A DNA stretch of 64,000 nucleotides from Maribacter hydrothermalis (GTDB lineage: Bacteria > Bacteroidota > Bacteroidia > Flavobacteriales > Flavobacteriaceae). Made by a program: the position numbers and the translations under genes. Under the pieces are notes generated by a model, which was not told where the DNA came from, ran no database searches, and worked only from the letters and a program-made list of their open reading frames with translations. The stretch lies in assembly GCF_001913155.1 (NCBI RefSeq), contig NZ_CP018760.1, forward strand, positions 496,001-560,000. The letters are read 5' to 3'. This document shows, in pieces, positions 38,208 to 47,186 of this stretch (its first letter is position 1; the number at the start of each line of letters is the position of its first letter).

Positions 38208-39037
38208 TTATTGACAGCCATCAGCATTTTTGGAAGTATGACCCAATTAGAGATAGTTGGATAGATAACACTATGAAAATCATTCAGCGCGATTTTTTAC
38301 CTAGTGACTTAAAACCTGTACTTTCTAGAAATAATGTTGATGGCTGTATTGCAGTACAGGCTGATCAGTCTGAAAACGAAACGAAATTCTTACTTAAACT
38401 GGCTGCTGAAAACAATTTTATAAAAGGTGTTGTAGGTTGGGTTGATCTTTGTGATAACAATGTAAACAAACGCTTAGAGCATTTTGCTGAAAACAAACTT
38501 TTTAAAGGTGTTAGACATATATTACAATCAGAAAAAGAGGATTTTATTTTAGACCATGGATTTATGGGTGGTATTCAAAAATTGGCTCCATTAGATTTAA
38601 CCTATGATATTTTAGTTTTTCCACACCAATTAGAAAATATCACGAAGCTAGTCTCAAAATTTCCTGACCAAAAATTTGTTCTAGATCATATTGCAAAGCC
38701 TCTTATAAAATCTGGGGAAATAAATGACTGGAGATTAGCAATCAAAGCTCTTTCCAAAAACCCAAATGTTCATTGTAAGCTTTCAGGTTTAGCCACCGAA
38801 GCTAATTGGAGCAATTGGATAAATCAGGATTTTACACCTTATTTAGATGCGGTTTTTGAAGCTTTTGGTACAAATCGCCTGATGTTCGGTTCCGATTGGC
38901 CCGTTTGCCTTTTAGCTGGTAGTTATTCTAGAAACAAAAAGATAATTACATCTTATATCAAGCAATTAAACAATTCAGAACAAGAACAAATAATGGGTTT
39001 AAATGCCATTAATTTTTACGGATTAAATACTCATTAA
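38204..39037 (+). CDS. Amidohydrolase-family L-fucono-1,5-lactonase
   Basis: 277 residues, amidohydrolase-2 fold: IDSHQHFWKYDP metal-binding start, FKGVRHILQSE, FVLDHIAKP and the C-terminal MFGSDWPVC with the metal-ligand Asp. Matches the fuconolactonase type (COG3618), which opens L-fuconolactone to L-fuconate. It works between fucose dehydrogenase and fuconate dehydratase; translational coupling to the preceding gene. Confidence 0.92.
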   Translation: MIIDSHQHFWKYDPIRDSWIDNTMKIIQRDFLPSDLKPVLSRNNVDGCIAVQADQSENETKFLLKLAAENNFIKGVVGWVDLCDNNVNKRLEHFAENKLFKGVRHILQSEKEDFILDHGFMGGIQKLAPLDLTYDILVFPHQLENITKLVSKFPDQKFVLDHIAKPLIKSGEINDWRLAIKALSKNPNVHCKLSGLATEANWSNWINQDFTPYLDAVFEAFGTNRLMFGSDWPVCLLAGSYSRNKKIITSYIKQLNNSEQEQIMGLNAINFYGLNTH

Positions 39038-39062
39038 ATCAACTAATTAAAATATACCAACG

Positions 39063-39842
39063 ATGGATTTAAAACTGAAAGACAAAATTATAATAGTTTC
39101 TGGTGGCTCATCGGGAATTGGTAGAGGTATAAGCATCAGTCTCGCTAAGGAAGGTGCCATACCTTATATTTTAGGTAGAAATAAAGCGAATATTGTTTCC
39201 GTAATTTCCGAAATCGAAAAAGAAGGGGGTCAAGCGGGTTATGCCTTTGCTGAACTTACCGATCCTGAAAAATGTAAAGAAGCTGTTGATAGTTGTATCG
39301 CCCGTTTTGGAAGAATTGACGGCTTGGTAAATAATGCCGGTGTCAACGATTCTGTTGGTCTAGAGGAAGGAAATCATGATGATTTTATGCGGTCTATTTC
39401 AAGAAACCTTACCCATTATTATATGATGGCCCACTACGCCCTACCTGAACTAAAAAAGAATAAAGGTGCCATTGTAAATATAGGCTCAAAAACTTCGGTT
39501 ACAGGGCAAGGCGGTACTTCTGGCTATGCTGCTGCGAACGGTGGTAGAAATGCACTTACTAGAGAATGGGCGGTTGAACTACTACCCTACTCCATTCGTG
39601 TAAATGCGGTTATCGTTGCAGAATGCTACACACCATTATATGACCGTTGGATCAAATCTTTTCCAAATCCCGAAGAACGACTTGATAAAATCACCAAAAA
39701 TATTCCTTTGGAAAATAGAATGACCACAGCTGATGAAATTGCAGATACGGTCGCATTCCTATTATCTGAAAAGTCAAGCCACACCACAGGGCAACTCATT
39801 TTTGTCGATGGCGGCTATAGTCATTTAGATCGCGCATTATAG
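39063..39842 (+). CDS. SDR-family L-fucose dehydrogenase with altered catalytic motif
   Basis: 259 residues, similar to NAD(P)-dependent L-fucose dehydrogenases. GGSSGIGRG cofactor motif, NNAGVND, GSKTSVTGQGGTSGY and the specific tail ALTREWAVELLPYSIRVNAV. Ser142 and Tyr155 are present, but the usual YxxxK Lys is Asn159 (Y-A-A-A-N). The DNA reads cleanly through, so this is not a frameshift. The pathway needs this first oxidation of L-fucose to the lactone and no other candidate exists in the operon, so the enzyme is probably active by a modified proton relay. I recall a similar YAAANGG motif in related flavobacterial proteins, but this is from memory. Confidence 0.87.
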   Translation: MDLKLKDKIIIVSGGSSGIGRGISISLAKEGAIPYILGRNKANIVSVISEIEKEGGQAGYAFAELTDPEKCKEAVDSCIARFGRIDGLVNNAGVNDSVGLEEGNHDDFMRSISRNLTHYYMMAHYALPELKKNKGAIVNIGSKTSVTGQGGTSGYAAANGGRNALTREWAVELLPYSIRVNAVIVAECYTPLYDRWIKSFPNPEERLDKITKNIPLENRMTTADEIADTVAFLLSEKSSHTTGQLIFVDGGYSHLDRAL

Positions 39843-39890
39843 TATTGACATCACTACCCATACTTCACCTAACAACAAAACAAACCACCA

Positions 39891-41198
39891 ATGTCAAAGA
39901 CCGATAAAACTCCCATAGTAGCCACTAAAACGTTGCTACCCTTTATTCTTATAACTTCTCTATTTGCGCTTTGGGGCTTTGCAAATGCAGTTACTGACCC
40001 AATGGTACAAGCATTTAAAAAAGTCTTGGAACTTTCTAATTCTCAAGCGGCTTGGGTACAAATGGCTTTTTACGGGGGTTACTTTTGCATGGCTTTGCCT
40101 GCAGCGCTTTTCGTTAGAAAGTATTCTTATAAAGTAGGTGTGCTTATTGGATTAGCTCTTTATGCAGCAGGTGCACTACTTTTTTATCCTGCCGCTATCA
40201 CAGAGCAATTTTGGTTCTTTTGTTTAGGACTTTATATCTTAACCTTTGGACTCGCATTTTTAGAAACTACCGCAAACCCATACATTTTGGCAATGGGAGA
40301 CCCCAAAACTGCCACCCAACGATTGAATCTGGCACAAGCCTTTAACCCTATTGGTCTATTATTAGGACTATTGGTTGCGCAGCAATTCGTACTTAAAAAT
40401 TTACAATCAGACGATATTGAAAACTATAGTGCTTTATCCGAAGCTAAAAAATCAATAATCAGAACATCTGACTTAATGGTGATTAGAGATCCCTATGTTA
40501 TTTTGGGGTTGGTAATTTTGGCGATATTGGTACTGATAGCCGTTAGCAAAATGCCACAATCTAAAGGTGATGGCTCTATACCTAGTTTAAGCCACACTTT
40601 TAGTTCTTTGAAAAAAAATAAAAAGTATGTCCTTGGTGTAGTCGCACAAGTTTTTTACGTAGGTGCGCAAATTATGTGCTGGACGTACATTTACCAATAT
40701 GCTGAAGCTATTGGTATGGATAGTGAAACCGCCGCCAATTATCAGATTGTTGCCTTTATTTTATTTTTAGTAGGCAGAGTTATCGGCACATATCTGTTGC
40801 GATTTATTTCTTCTGGAAAACTATTATTAATCTACGCGATTGCCGCTATTATAGCATCATTGGGCACTATGTTTTTAGTAGGTCAAATAGGGCTTTATTG
40901 TCTTGTTGCTATGTCCCTGTGCATGTCTGTAATGTTCCCAACTATTTATGGCATTGCACTAGAAAACCTAGAAGAAGAGGAATCTAAAATTGGTGCCGCC
41001 GGTCTTGTAATGGCTATTGTGGGTGGCGCTTTAATGCCGGGTCTACAAGGTAAAATTATCGATATTGGCGGATTCGGAGTTAACGATACCCAAATAATAG
41101 GCTTATCTGAAGTGAACTTTTCATTCATATTACCTTTAATCTGTTTTGTAGTTATTGCGCTTTACGGGCAAATGACAAATAAACGTTACCAGAGCTAA
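39891..41198 (+). CDS. fucP: L-fucose:H+ symporter
   Basis: 435 residues, major facilitator fold with about twelve membrane segments. FucP hallmarks: GFANAVTDPMVQAFK in TM1, AFYGGYFCMALPAALFVRKYSYK, and LAFLETTANPYILAMG. Imports L-fucose across the inner membrane by proton symport. Embedded between fucose dehydrogenase (48 bases) and the mutarotase (1 base), which supports the fucose assignment over glucose/galactose homologues. Confidence 0.93.
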   Translation: MSKTDKTPIVATKTLLPFILITSLFALWGFANAVTDPMVQAFKKVLELSNSQAAWVQMAFYGGYFCMALPAALFVRKYSYKVGVLIGLALYAAGALLFYPAAITEQFWFFCLGLYILTFGLAFLETTANPYILAMGDPKTATQRLNLAQAFNPIGLLLGLLVAQQFVLKNLQSDDIENYSALSEAKKSIIRTSDLMVIRDPYVILGLVILAILVLIAVSKMPQSKGDGSIPSLSHTFSSLKKNKKYVLGVVAQVFYVGAQIMCWTYIYQYAEAIGMDSETAANYQIVAFILFLVGRVIGTYLLRFISSGKLLLIYAIAAIIASLGTMFLVGQIGLYCLVAMSLCMSVMFPTIYGIALENLEEEESKIGAAGLVMAIVGGALMPGLQGKIIDIGGFGVNDTQIIGLSEVNFSFILPLICFVVIALYGQMTNKRYQS

Positions 41199-41199
41199 C

Positions 41200-41535
41200 A
41201 TGGAAAATGAAAAACATTGTTTTGCCCTAGATTTAAAAAATGATGCTACCCTAATCAAAGAATATGTGGAGTATCATAAAAATGTTTGGCCTGAAATTAT
41301 TGAAAGTATCAAAGGTTCACACATAGAAAATTTAGATATTTATCTAGTGGAAAACAGGCTCTTCATGATTATGGAAACCAACTCATTGTTCTCTTTTGAG
41401 AAGAAGCAAGAAGCAGACGAAAATAATGCCAAAGTACAAGAATGGGAAACCTTAATGTGGAAATACCAACAAGCCATACCTAACTCAAATCCAGGAGAAA
41501 AATGGCGATTAATGAACAAAATATTTGAATTATGA
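41200..41535 (+). CDS. L-fucose mutarotase of the RhaM (DUF718) family
   Basis: 111 residues, dimeric ferredoxin-like fold of the L-rhamnose mutarotase family: EYVEYHKNVWPEI, LDIYLVENRLFMIMET, VQEWETLMWKYQQ. It interconverts alpha and beta anomers of the imported sugar, feeding the form used by the dehydrogenase. It starts one base after fucP and overlaps the next gene by 4 bases. Given the operon, fucose rather than rhamnose is the substrate. Confidence 0.88.
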   Translation: MENEKHCFALDLKNDATLIKEYVEYHKNVWPEIIESIKGSHIENLDIYLVENRLFMIMETNSLFSFEKKQEADENNAKVQEWETLMWKYQQAIPNSNPGEKWRLMNKIFEL

Positions 41536-42698
41536 GCAAAGCCAAACTTGCCATCAATAATAGTTACCCTTCTATTACCGACCTAAGAAACAAAGCAAAG
41601 AAGAAGATTCCAAAATTCGCTTTTGAATATTTGGACGGCGGATGTAATGAAGATGTAAACCTTATTAAAAACACGTCTGAAATTAGAGAGGTTGAGTTGA
41701 CACCTAGCTATTTAAGCAAACACACGGGTTCTGATATGAAAACCGAGTTGTTCGGTCATACTTATGATGCACCATTCGGTATTGCACCTGTAGGTCTACA
41801 AGGGTTGATGTGGCCCAATGCTCCAGAAATATTGGCAAAGGCAGCATTCGAGCATAACGTTCCCTTTATTCTAAGTACGGTATCTACCAGTAGTATCGAA
41901 AGAATTTCTGAGATTACCGAAGGTCAGGCTTGGTTTCAATTATACCACCCCACCGAGAATAGATTACGAGATGATATGATCCAAAGAGCTGCACAGGCAG
42001 AATGCCCTGTTCTGGTCATTTTATCAGATGTACCTACTTTCGGCTTTCGTCCTAGAGATATTAGAAATGGTTTGGCAATGCCACCAAAAATGAGCGTAAA
42101 AAATATTCTTCAAATTTTAGGTAGACCAGAATGGGCAATGAAAACACTTATTCACGGACAACCAAATTTTGAAACACTCAAACCCTACATGCCTAAAAAT
42201 CTAGATTTAAAACAGCTAGGTAAATTCATGGACCAAACCTTTACAGGTAGATTAAATGAAGAGAAAATAAAACCTATTCGCGATATGTGGAAAGGAAAAT
42301 TGGTACTAAAAGGTGTTGCTTCTGAAATGGATGCAGAGAAAGCAATTCGTTTAGGTGTGGATGGTATTATTGTTTCTAACCATGGCGGTAGACAACTAGA
42401 TGCCGGCGAATCTACTATTAGACCGTTAACGAGAATTGCAGAAAAATACGGTAATCAAATAAAAGTTATGATGGATAGCGGCTTACGCTCTGGTCCAGAT
42501 ATTGCGAGAACAATGGCTTCTGGTGCTGAATTCACTTTTTTAGGTCGTTCGTTTATGTACGGAGTTGCCGCTTTAGGTAATGAAGGCGGAAACCATACGA
42601 TTTCATTATTAAAGACCGAATTACAACAGGTAATGGAGCAAATATGCTGTGAGAATACGATGGACTTTCCAAATCATTTGATTAAGAAAATTAAATAA
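41532..42698 (+). CDS. lldD: FMN-dependent L-lactate dehydrogenase (alpha-hydroxy acid oxidase family)
   Basis: 388 residues, FMN-dependent alpha-hydroxy acid dehydrogenase barrel: FAFEYLDGG near the N-terminus, PFGIAPVGLQGLMWP, FQLYHP, VLKGVASEMDAEKA, the active-site SNHGGRQLD with catalytic His and Arg (about residue 280), and MMDSGLRSGPDIART. It would oxidise the L-lactate released by the diketofuconate hydrolase to pyruvate and pass electrons to the respiratory chain, so the pathway ends in two pyruvate. Last gene of the operon. Confidence 0.9.
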   Translation: MSKAKLAINNSYPSITDLRNKAKKKIPKFAFEYLDGGCNEDVNLIKNTSEIREVELTPSYLSKHTGSDMKTELFGHTYDAPFGIAPVGLQGLMWPNAPEILAKAAFEHNVPFILSTVSTSSIERISEITEGQAWFQLYHPTENRLRDDMIQRAAQAECPVLVILSDVPTFGFRPRDIRNGLAMPPKMSVKNILQILGRPEWAMKTLIHGQPNFETLKPYMPKNLDLKQLGKFMDQTFTGRLNEEKIKPIRDMWKGKLVLKGVASEMDAEKAIRLGVDGIIVSNHGGRQLDAGESTIRPLTRIAEKYGNQIKVMMDSGLRSGPDIARTMASGAEFTFLGRSFMYGVAALGNEGGNHTISLLKTELQQVMEQICCENTMDFPNHLIKKIK

Positions 42699-42820
42699 TA
42701 AGTTTTATGATTATTCTTGAATAACACAAAAAAATTTTAAACATAAAACAATGCCTAAGTTGGGATTGCATTTCAAATACTAATAAGTTATATATTAGGC
42801 TTAAATTCATAAAACAAAAA

Positions 42821-42844
42821 AAGCCACTGATTTCTCAGTGGCTT
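42821..42844 (-). terminator. Terminator of the tRNA transcript
   Basis: AAGCCACTGA (42821-42830) pairs perfectly with TCAGTGGCTT (42835-42844) around a 4-base loop. The A-run left of it (42811-42820) is a T-tract on the minus strand, directly after the tRNA-Pro gene. Plus-strand transcripts from lldD meet no T-run here. Confidence 0.85.
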
Positions 42845-42848
42845 TAAG

Positions 42849-42923
42849 TCGGGGTGGCAGGATTCGAACCTGCGACCTCCGCGTCCCAAACGCGGCGCGA
42901 TAACCGGGCTACGCTACACCCCG
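42849..42923 (-). tRNA. tRNA-Pro (TGG anticodon)
   Basis: 75 bases, CCA not encoded. Acceptor CGGGGTG pairs with CACCCCG, T-arm contains GGTTCGAATCC, and the anticodon loop TTTGGGA carries TGG between CCGCG and CGCGG arms. Co-transcribed with the tRNA-Ser 39 bases upstream. Confidence 0.95.
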
Positions 42924-42962
42924 AATTGGTTATCAAAAAATATGTCTCTCAACATATAGTTG

Positions 42963-43051
42963 CGGAGAGACAGGGATTCGAACCCTGGGTACCCTTGTTA
43001 GGGTACGACGATTTAGCAAACCGCTCCTTTCGGCCACTCAGGCACCTCTCC
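42963..43051 (-). tRNA. tRNA-Ser (GCT anticodon)
   Basis: 89 bases, class II with a long variable arm (TACCCTAACAAGGGTA), acceptor GGAGAGG with TCTCTCC, discriminator G as expected for serine, and anticodon loop TTGCTAA. First gene of the two-tRNA unit. Confidence 0.95.
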
Positions 43052-43090
43052 AGTAATTCTTCAATGAACTTTCGCCTTTAATAGCGGATG

Positions 43091-43121
43091 CAAATGTATA
43101 AGTATAAGTGGTTTTACACAA
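43091..43121 (-). promoter_or_regulatory. Promoter of the tRNA-Ser/tRNA-Pro unit
   Basis: On the minus strand TTG (43121-43119) is followed after 20 bases by TACATTTG (43098-43091), an exact TAnnTTTG box at the normal spacing. Transcription would start about 32 bases before the tRNA-Ser 5' end. Confidence 0.75.
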
Positions 43122-43161
43122 CTATTTTCAGTCTTTTTTTTAATAAAAATTTAGACCCCTG

Positions 43162-45198
43162 TTATTCAGGATATTCCACACGCAAATGATAGATATTTAT
43201 AAGCTTTTGTTTAAAGATTTTCTTAATTGTTTCTATTTCCTTAAAAGTAATATCGGCATTTAAAAATTGGTTCGCCTTCATTTGACCAGAAATTATCTTA
43301 TCCACAAACTCATCTATAATCAAAAAGGTAGGGTTTTTTAAACTTTTTGATGCTGCCTCAACAGAATCGGCCATCATTAAAATGGCTGTTTCTCGTGAAA
43401 ATGGTAAAGGCCCAGGGTACCTAAAATTCTCTTCATTTACTTCTTCGCCTATATCTTTTTGTTTTTTATAAAAATAATAAACCATTGTAGTACCATGATG
43501 AGAACGAATGAAGTCTATAATTCTGTCAGGAATATTATTCTTTCGTGCAATTTCAATACCTTTAATTACATGATCAATTATAACTCTAGCACTATCTAAA
43601 GGACTTAATTCGTCATGCGGATTTACATTCGTAATCTGGTTTTCGGTAAAAAAGGTTGGGTCGTTCATTTTACCTATATCATGATATAATGCCCCTACCC
43701 TTACTAACATAGCATTTGCTCCAATTTCATTGGCTGCCGCTTCGGCTAAATTGGCTACCTGTAAAGAATGATGAAATGTACCTGGAGCTTTATTAGAAAG
43801 TTCTTTTAATAGTTTAGAATTCGTATCTGAAAGTTCTAAGAGCGATACATCTGATACTAAACCAAATACTTTTTCATAAATATAAATTAATGGCTGTACG
43901 AATAATGTAATCATTCCATTTAAAAGAAAAAGACCTAAGGTAAACCATTCTATATCGCTTAAATCCCCTTCATGTATAGTATGGAATGCCAAATAACCAA
44001 TAATATAGATTAGAGTTATTTGCCCTACACTTACAAATAAATTAGCTCTTTTATATAATTCAGATACCGTTAATATGGTTACGATTCCCGTAATAATTTG
44101 AAGAAAAATATATTCAAAGCTATTTGGTACTACAAAGCCCAAAATTAATACAGCCAATACGTGTACAAATAAACCTAGCCTAGCATCAAAAAAGGTCTTT
44201 AGAATTAAGGGAAGTATACACAGCGGCACCACAAAAACCAATTGATCATTATATTTAACGACCATGGTGGTTATAAATACCATTAACAATATATTAAAAA
44301 ATATAAAAGTTACCTTGACATTATTATCATAAACCGTTTTTCTATATTTCTTAAGGAATAGGAAAAGCATTATCAAAACAAGAGCAACCAACACAGTATA
44401 ACCTATGAGTATATAGTAATAATTACTGGCTGTCCATAATTCCGATTCATACTCGTCCTTTAGGGACTCTAACACTTTTAAATTCTCTGCCTCTACTACC
44501 TCCCCTTTGGCAATAATTAATCTTCCCTGATCAACAGTACCTCTGGTATACGATAATTTTGAAAGGGCTTCATCTCTAGCTTTTTGAGTTAGATTATTAT
44601 CGAAGTTTACATTTGGGGTGATTAAATCAAAAAAAAGGGATTGCGTTTCGTTCTCAAAAACAGACAAATTATTTTGCGCTAAAATTGTATTTATTAGCCT
44701 ATTAACTTCATTTACCCTGTAAAACTCAGTAACTCTTACCTTTTTTGCTTCATTGTCCTTAACTAAAAAAATAAAATCTCGTTGAACTTGTTTACCATTG
44801 TTCTGCAAAATTCCCCTTGCATAAATAGAATCTAATATAATTTTAGAAACAGCTTTTAAACGGTTTTTCTGATTAACTCTTAATTCTATAGAATTCCATT
44901 TTTCATCAAACCGTATAATAAATTTTTCATCTACATTTTCAACGATTGCTTGATCATAATAATAGTAAGGCAGTTGACTACTTTCAATGGACTGCTTCTC
45001 TTTTTCAATTTCTTTATCTGTTTTTTTTATTGAAAAATCAAATGGAGCATATAGATTTTCATATTGCCAAGGCTTTCCTTTTTGAAACTCATATTTAAAT
45101 TTACCTCCCTTAGGCAGAAAAAAGACAATAAAAGCCACCGAAGCTATATATAGTATATACTTAAAAATTAGCGACTGCTGTTTGTAGAGATTATCCAA
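43162..45198 (-). CDS. 7TM-HD family phosphohydrolase (PgpH/YqfF type)
   Basis: 678 residues from a TTG at 45198 (MDNLYKQQSLIFKYI). The frame is open up to 45312, but that would place the start upstream of the gene's own -7 box (45222-45229). After one N-terminal membrane segment comes a large extracytoplasmic 7TMR-HDED domain (about 40-270), seven membrane segments, and a cytoplasmic HD domain (HHSLQVANLAEAAANEI, YHDIGKM, HHGTTMVYYF). Homologues hydrolyse cyclic di-AMP to pApA, so this is the likely role; substrate is from family knowledge. KGGKFKYEFQKGKPWQYENL is a familiar Bacteroidota N-terminal signature. Confidence 0.88.
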   Translation of the reverse strand: MDNLYKQQSLIFKYILYIASVAFIVFFLPKGGKFKYEFQKGKPWQYENLYAPFDFSIKKTDKEIEKEKQSIESSQLPYYYYDQAIVENVDEKFIIRFDEKWNSIELRVNQKNRLKAVSKIILDSIYARGILQNNGKQVQRDFIFLVKDNEAKKVRVTEFYRVNEVNRLINTILAQNNLSVFENETQSLFFDLITPNVNFDNNLTQKARDEALSKLSYTRGTVDQGRLIIAKGEVVEAENLKVLESLKDEYESELWTASNYYYILIGYTVLVALVLIMLFLFLKKYRKTVYDNNVKVTFIFFNILLMVFITTMVVKYNDQLVFVVPLCILPLILKTFFDARLGLFVHVLAVLILGFVVPNSFEYIFLQIITGIVTILTVSELYKRANLFVSVGQITLIYIIGYLAFHTIHEGDLSDIEWFTLGLFLLNGMITLFVQPLIYIYEKVFGLVSDVSLLELSDTNSKLLKELSNKAPGTFHHSLQVANLAEAAANEIGANAMLVRVGALYHDIGKMNDPTFFTENQITNVNPHDELSPLDSARVIIDHVIKGIEIARKNNIPDRIIDFIRSHHGTTMVYYFYKKQKDIGEEVNEENFRYPGPLPFSRETAILMMADSVEAASKSLKNPTFLIIDEFVDKIISGQMKANQFLNADITFKEIETIKKIFKQKLINIYHLRVEYPE

Positions 45199-45221
45199 AA
45201 AGTATGAATTAATATGTTTAT

Positions 45222-45229
45222 CAAAAATA
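45222..45229 (-). promoter_or_regulatory. -7 promoter box of the 7TM-HD gene
   Basis: Reads TATTTTTG on the minus strand, an exact TAnnTTTG, 23 bases before the proposed TTG start at 45198. No well-spaced -33 element was found. Confidence 0.5.
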
Positions 45230-45271
45230 GAAAATAATACTCTGATAACTAGTAATTGATACGATATCCAA

Positions 45272-45299
45272 TTGGTTGCTATAGAATTTAGTAATTTTG
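45272..45299 (+). promoter_or_regulatory. Promoter of the thiolase gene
   Basis: TTG (45272-45274), 17-base spacer, TAATTTTG (45292-45299). Transcription would start near 45306, 15 bases before the thiolase ATG. This promoter lies inside what would be coding sequence if the opposite 7TM-HD gene began at 45312. Confidence 0.65.
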
Positions 45300-45320
45300 T
45301 AAAATTAAACAAAGAAAAAC

Positions 45321-46496
45321 ATGAAAGAGGTTGTTATTGTTTCAGCTGTAAGAACACCCATTGGAAGTTTTATGGGTGCATTATCAACAATGCCCGCTCC
45401 AAAACTTGGAGCTATCGCTATTGAAGGCGCATTAAAAAAAATAAACTTGGACCCTGCCTTGGTTAATGAAGTTTTAATGGGCAATGTTGTACAAGCTGGT
45501 ACTGGTCAAGCACCAGCAAGACAAGCTGCCATTTTTGCAGGAATACCAAATACAGTTCCTTGTACTACTATAAATAAGGTTTGCGCATCGGGTATGAAAG
45601 CTGTTATGCAAGGTGCTCAAGCAATTGCTATAGGCGATGCTGACATTGTTGTTGCAGGAGGAATGGAAAACATGAGTCTAATTCCGCATTACGTAGAAAT
45701 GAGAACTGGCACTAAATTTGGGCCTACTACGCTTATAGATGGTATGCAAAAGGATGGTTTAGTAGACGCATATGACGAAAATGCTATGGGTGTATGTGCT
45801 GATGCTTGCGCTACTAAATATGAATTTAGTAGGGAAGATCAAGATGCTTATGCCATACAATCCTACACAAGGTCTGCAAAGGCATGGGAAGATGGTAAAT
45901 TTGATAATGAAGTTATACCAGTTGCCGTTCCACAAAGACGAGGAGAACCGAAAATAGTTAACAAAGACGAAGAGTTTAGCAATGTTTTTATTGATAAGAT
46001 TCCTAATTTAAGACCTGCATTTTCAAAAGATGGTACCGTTACCGCTGCTAATGCTTCAACCATAAATGATGGTGCAGCAGCTTTAGTCCTAATGAGTAGA
46101 GAAAAGGCAAATGAATTAAATTTAAAACCCTTAGCAATTATTAAAAGCTATGCAGATGCCGCTCATGAGCCAGAGTGGTTTACCACTGCGCCAGCAAAAG
46201 CACTTCCTAAGGCTTTAGCTAAATCTAACTTAACAATTGATACTATAGACTTTTTTGAGTTTAACGAGGCGTTTTCAGTGGTTGGTCTTGCTAACATGAA
46301 ATTATTAGGTTTAAATGATAAGAATGTAAATGTAAATGGCGGCGCAGTTTCTCTTGGCCACCCTCTAGGATGTTCTGGTGCTAGAATACTTATTACTTTA
46401 TTAAATGTATTAGAACAAAACAACGCAAAACTTGGTGCCGCGGCAATATGTAATGGCGGAGGCGGTGCATCTGCTATAATTATTGAAAGAATCTAA
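45321..46496 (+). CDS. Acetyl-CoA C-acetyltransferase / thiolase
   Basis: 391 residues, full-length thiolase. Active sites: Cys in NKVCASGMK (about residue 90), His in NGGAVSLGHPLGCSGARI, Cys in AAICNGGGGAS, with VSAVRTPIGSF at the N-terminus. Condenses two acetyl-CoA or cleaves acetoacetyl-CoA; the short insert-free form favours the acetoacetyl (biosynthetic/ketone) type over long-chain beta-oxidation. It stands alone, with its own promoter and terminator. Confidence 0.94.
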   Translation: MKEVVIVSAVRTPIGSFMGALSTMPAPKLGAIAIEGALKKINLDPALVNEVLMGNVVQAGTGQAPARQAAIFAGIPNTVPCTTINKVCASGMKAVMQGAQAIAIGDADIVVAGGMENMSLIPHYVEMRTGTKFGPTTLIDGMQKDGLVDAYDENAMGVCADACATKYEFSREDQDAYAIQSYTRSAKAWEDGKFDNEVIPVAVPQRRGEPKIVNKDEEFSNVFIDKIPNLRPAFSKDGTVTAANASTINDGAAALVLMSREKANELNLKPLAIIKSYADAAHEPEWFTTAPAKALPKALAKSNLTIDTIDFFEFNEAFSVVGLANMKLLGLNDKNVNVNGGAVSLGHPLGCSGARILITLLNVLEQNNAKLGAAAICNGGGGASAIIIERI

Positions 46497-46572
46497 AGTA
46501 GGCATCGTGTGCAAAAAGGTATATGCAACTTAAGCATTAGCCCTATACGTAGTTTTCCTAATAAAATATTTG

Positions 46573-46606
46573 AAATGATCACTCAACTTTTGTTCGGTGA
46601 TCATTT
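46573..46606 (+). terminator. Terminator of the thiolase gene
   Basis: AAATGATCAC (46573-46582) pairs perfectly with GTGATCATTT (46597-46606) across a 14-base loop, followed by T-AAA; a modest T-tract. Confidence 0.7.
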
Positions 46607-46960
46607 TAAAATATTGGAATATAGAAAAAGTTGTCGCGAGTAAATTCAATTTTTAACAACTGTGAATGCTGGTTTATAAATAACCAATTTTTTTATTCTA
46701 TAAAATAAATTTTCATTTAAGAGCACTATAAAAAACGGAAAATTACAGCAGAGCTTGTTACCTTTACAAAAGCAAGAAACCAAACTTCAATACCTTATTT
46801 ACTTGGTTCAAGTATATCTTAGACCTCCTACTTATTAATTACTTTTATTGAAGTACGTTTTAACAAAGTACTGCCTATAAAGTATTAATTAAAATACCTT
46901 TGCTTTTTATGAATATCCCAAAATAAATAGCTGCTTCCTTTTTAGAACAGCTGTAAGTAA
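46607..46960. other. Non-coding spacer
   Basis: AT-rich, stops in all frames, no hairpin of note and no RNA gene recognised. Confidence 0.4.
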
Positions 46961-47077
46961 ATCTACGCTACGAACACTACTTATTTTATTGAAGAAAATG
47001 AAGCTGCTGATAAGATATTTTTTGATTAGGCCGAAGAATTTATTAAATACGTTGATATTGTCATGGAAAATAATTAA
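46961..47077 (+). pseudogene. Possible decayed gene fragment with an internal TAG
   Basis: One frame reads TTYFIEENEAADKIFFD, then a TAG at 47027-47029, then AEEFIKYVDIVMENN and a TAA at 47075. Both sides of the stop look protein-like in the same frame (acidic, amphipathic), but no start or family can be assigned. It may be chance in AT-rich DNA. Confidence 0.2.
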
Positions 47078-47186
47078 ATAATTGACCTCAATGAAAAGTG
47101 AGAATTGACCGTATTATAGATTAAATAGGCATTTATAGTAATGACTTTAGACTTAAATGCACCTATTTCCGATAATTAAATAATAA

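Noticed and set aside
42854..43081. A 75-codon plus-strand frame
   Set aside because: It runs antisense across both tRNA genes; the apparent peptide is the classic tRNA-derived artefact (GFEPATSASQ type).
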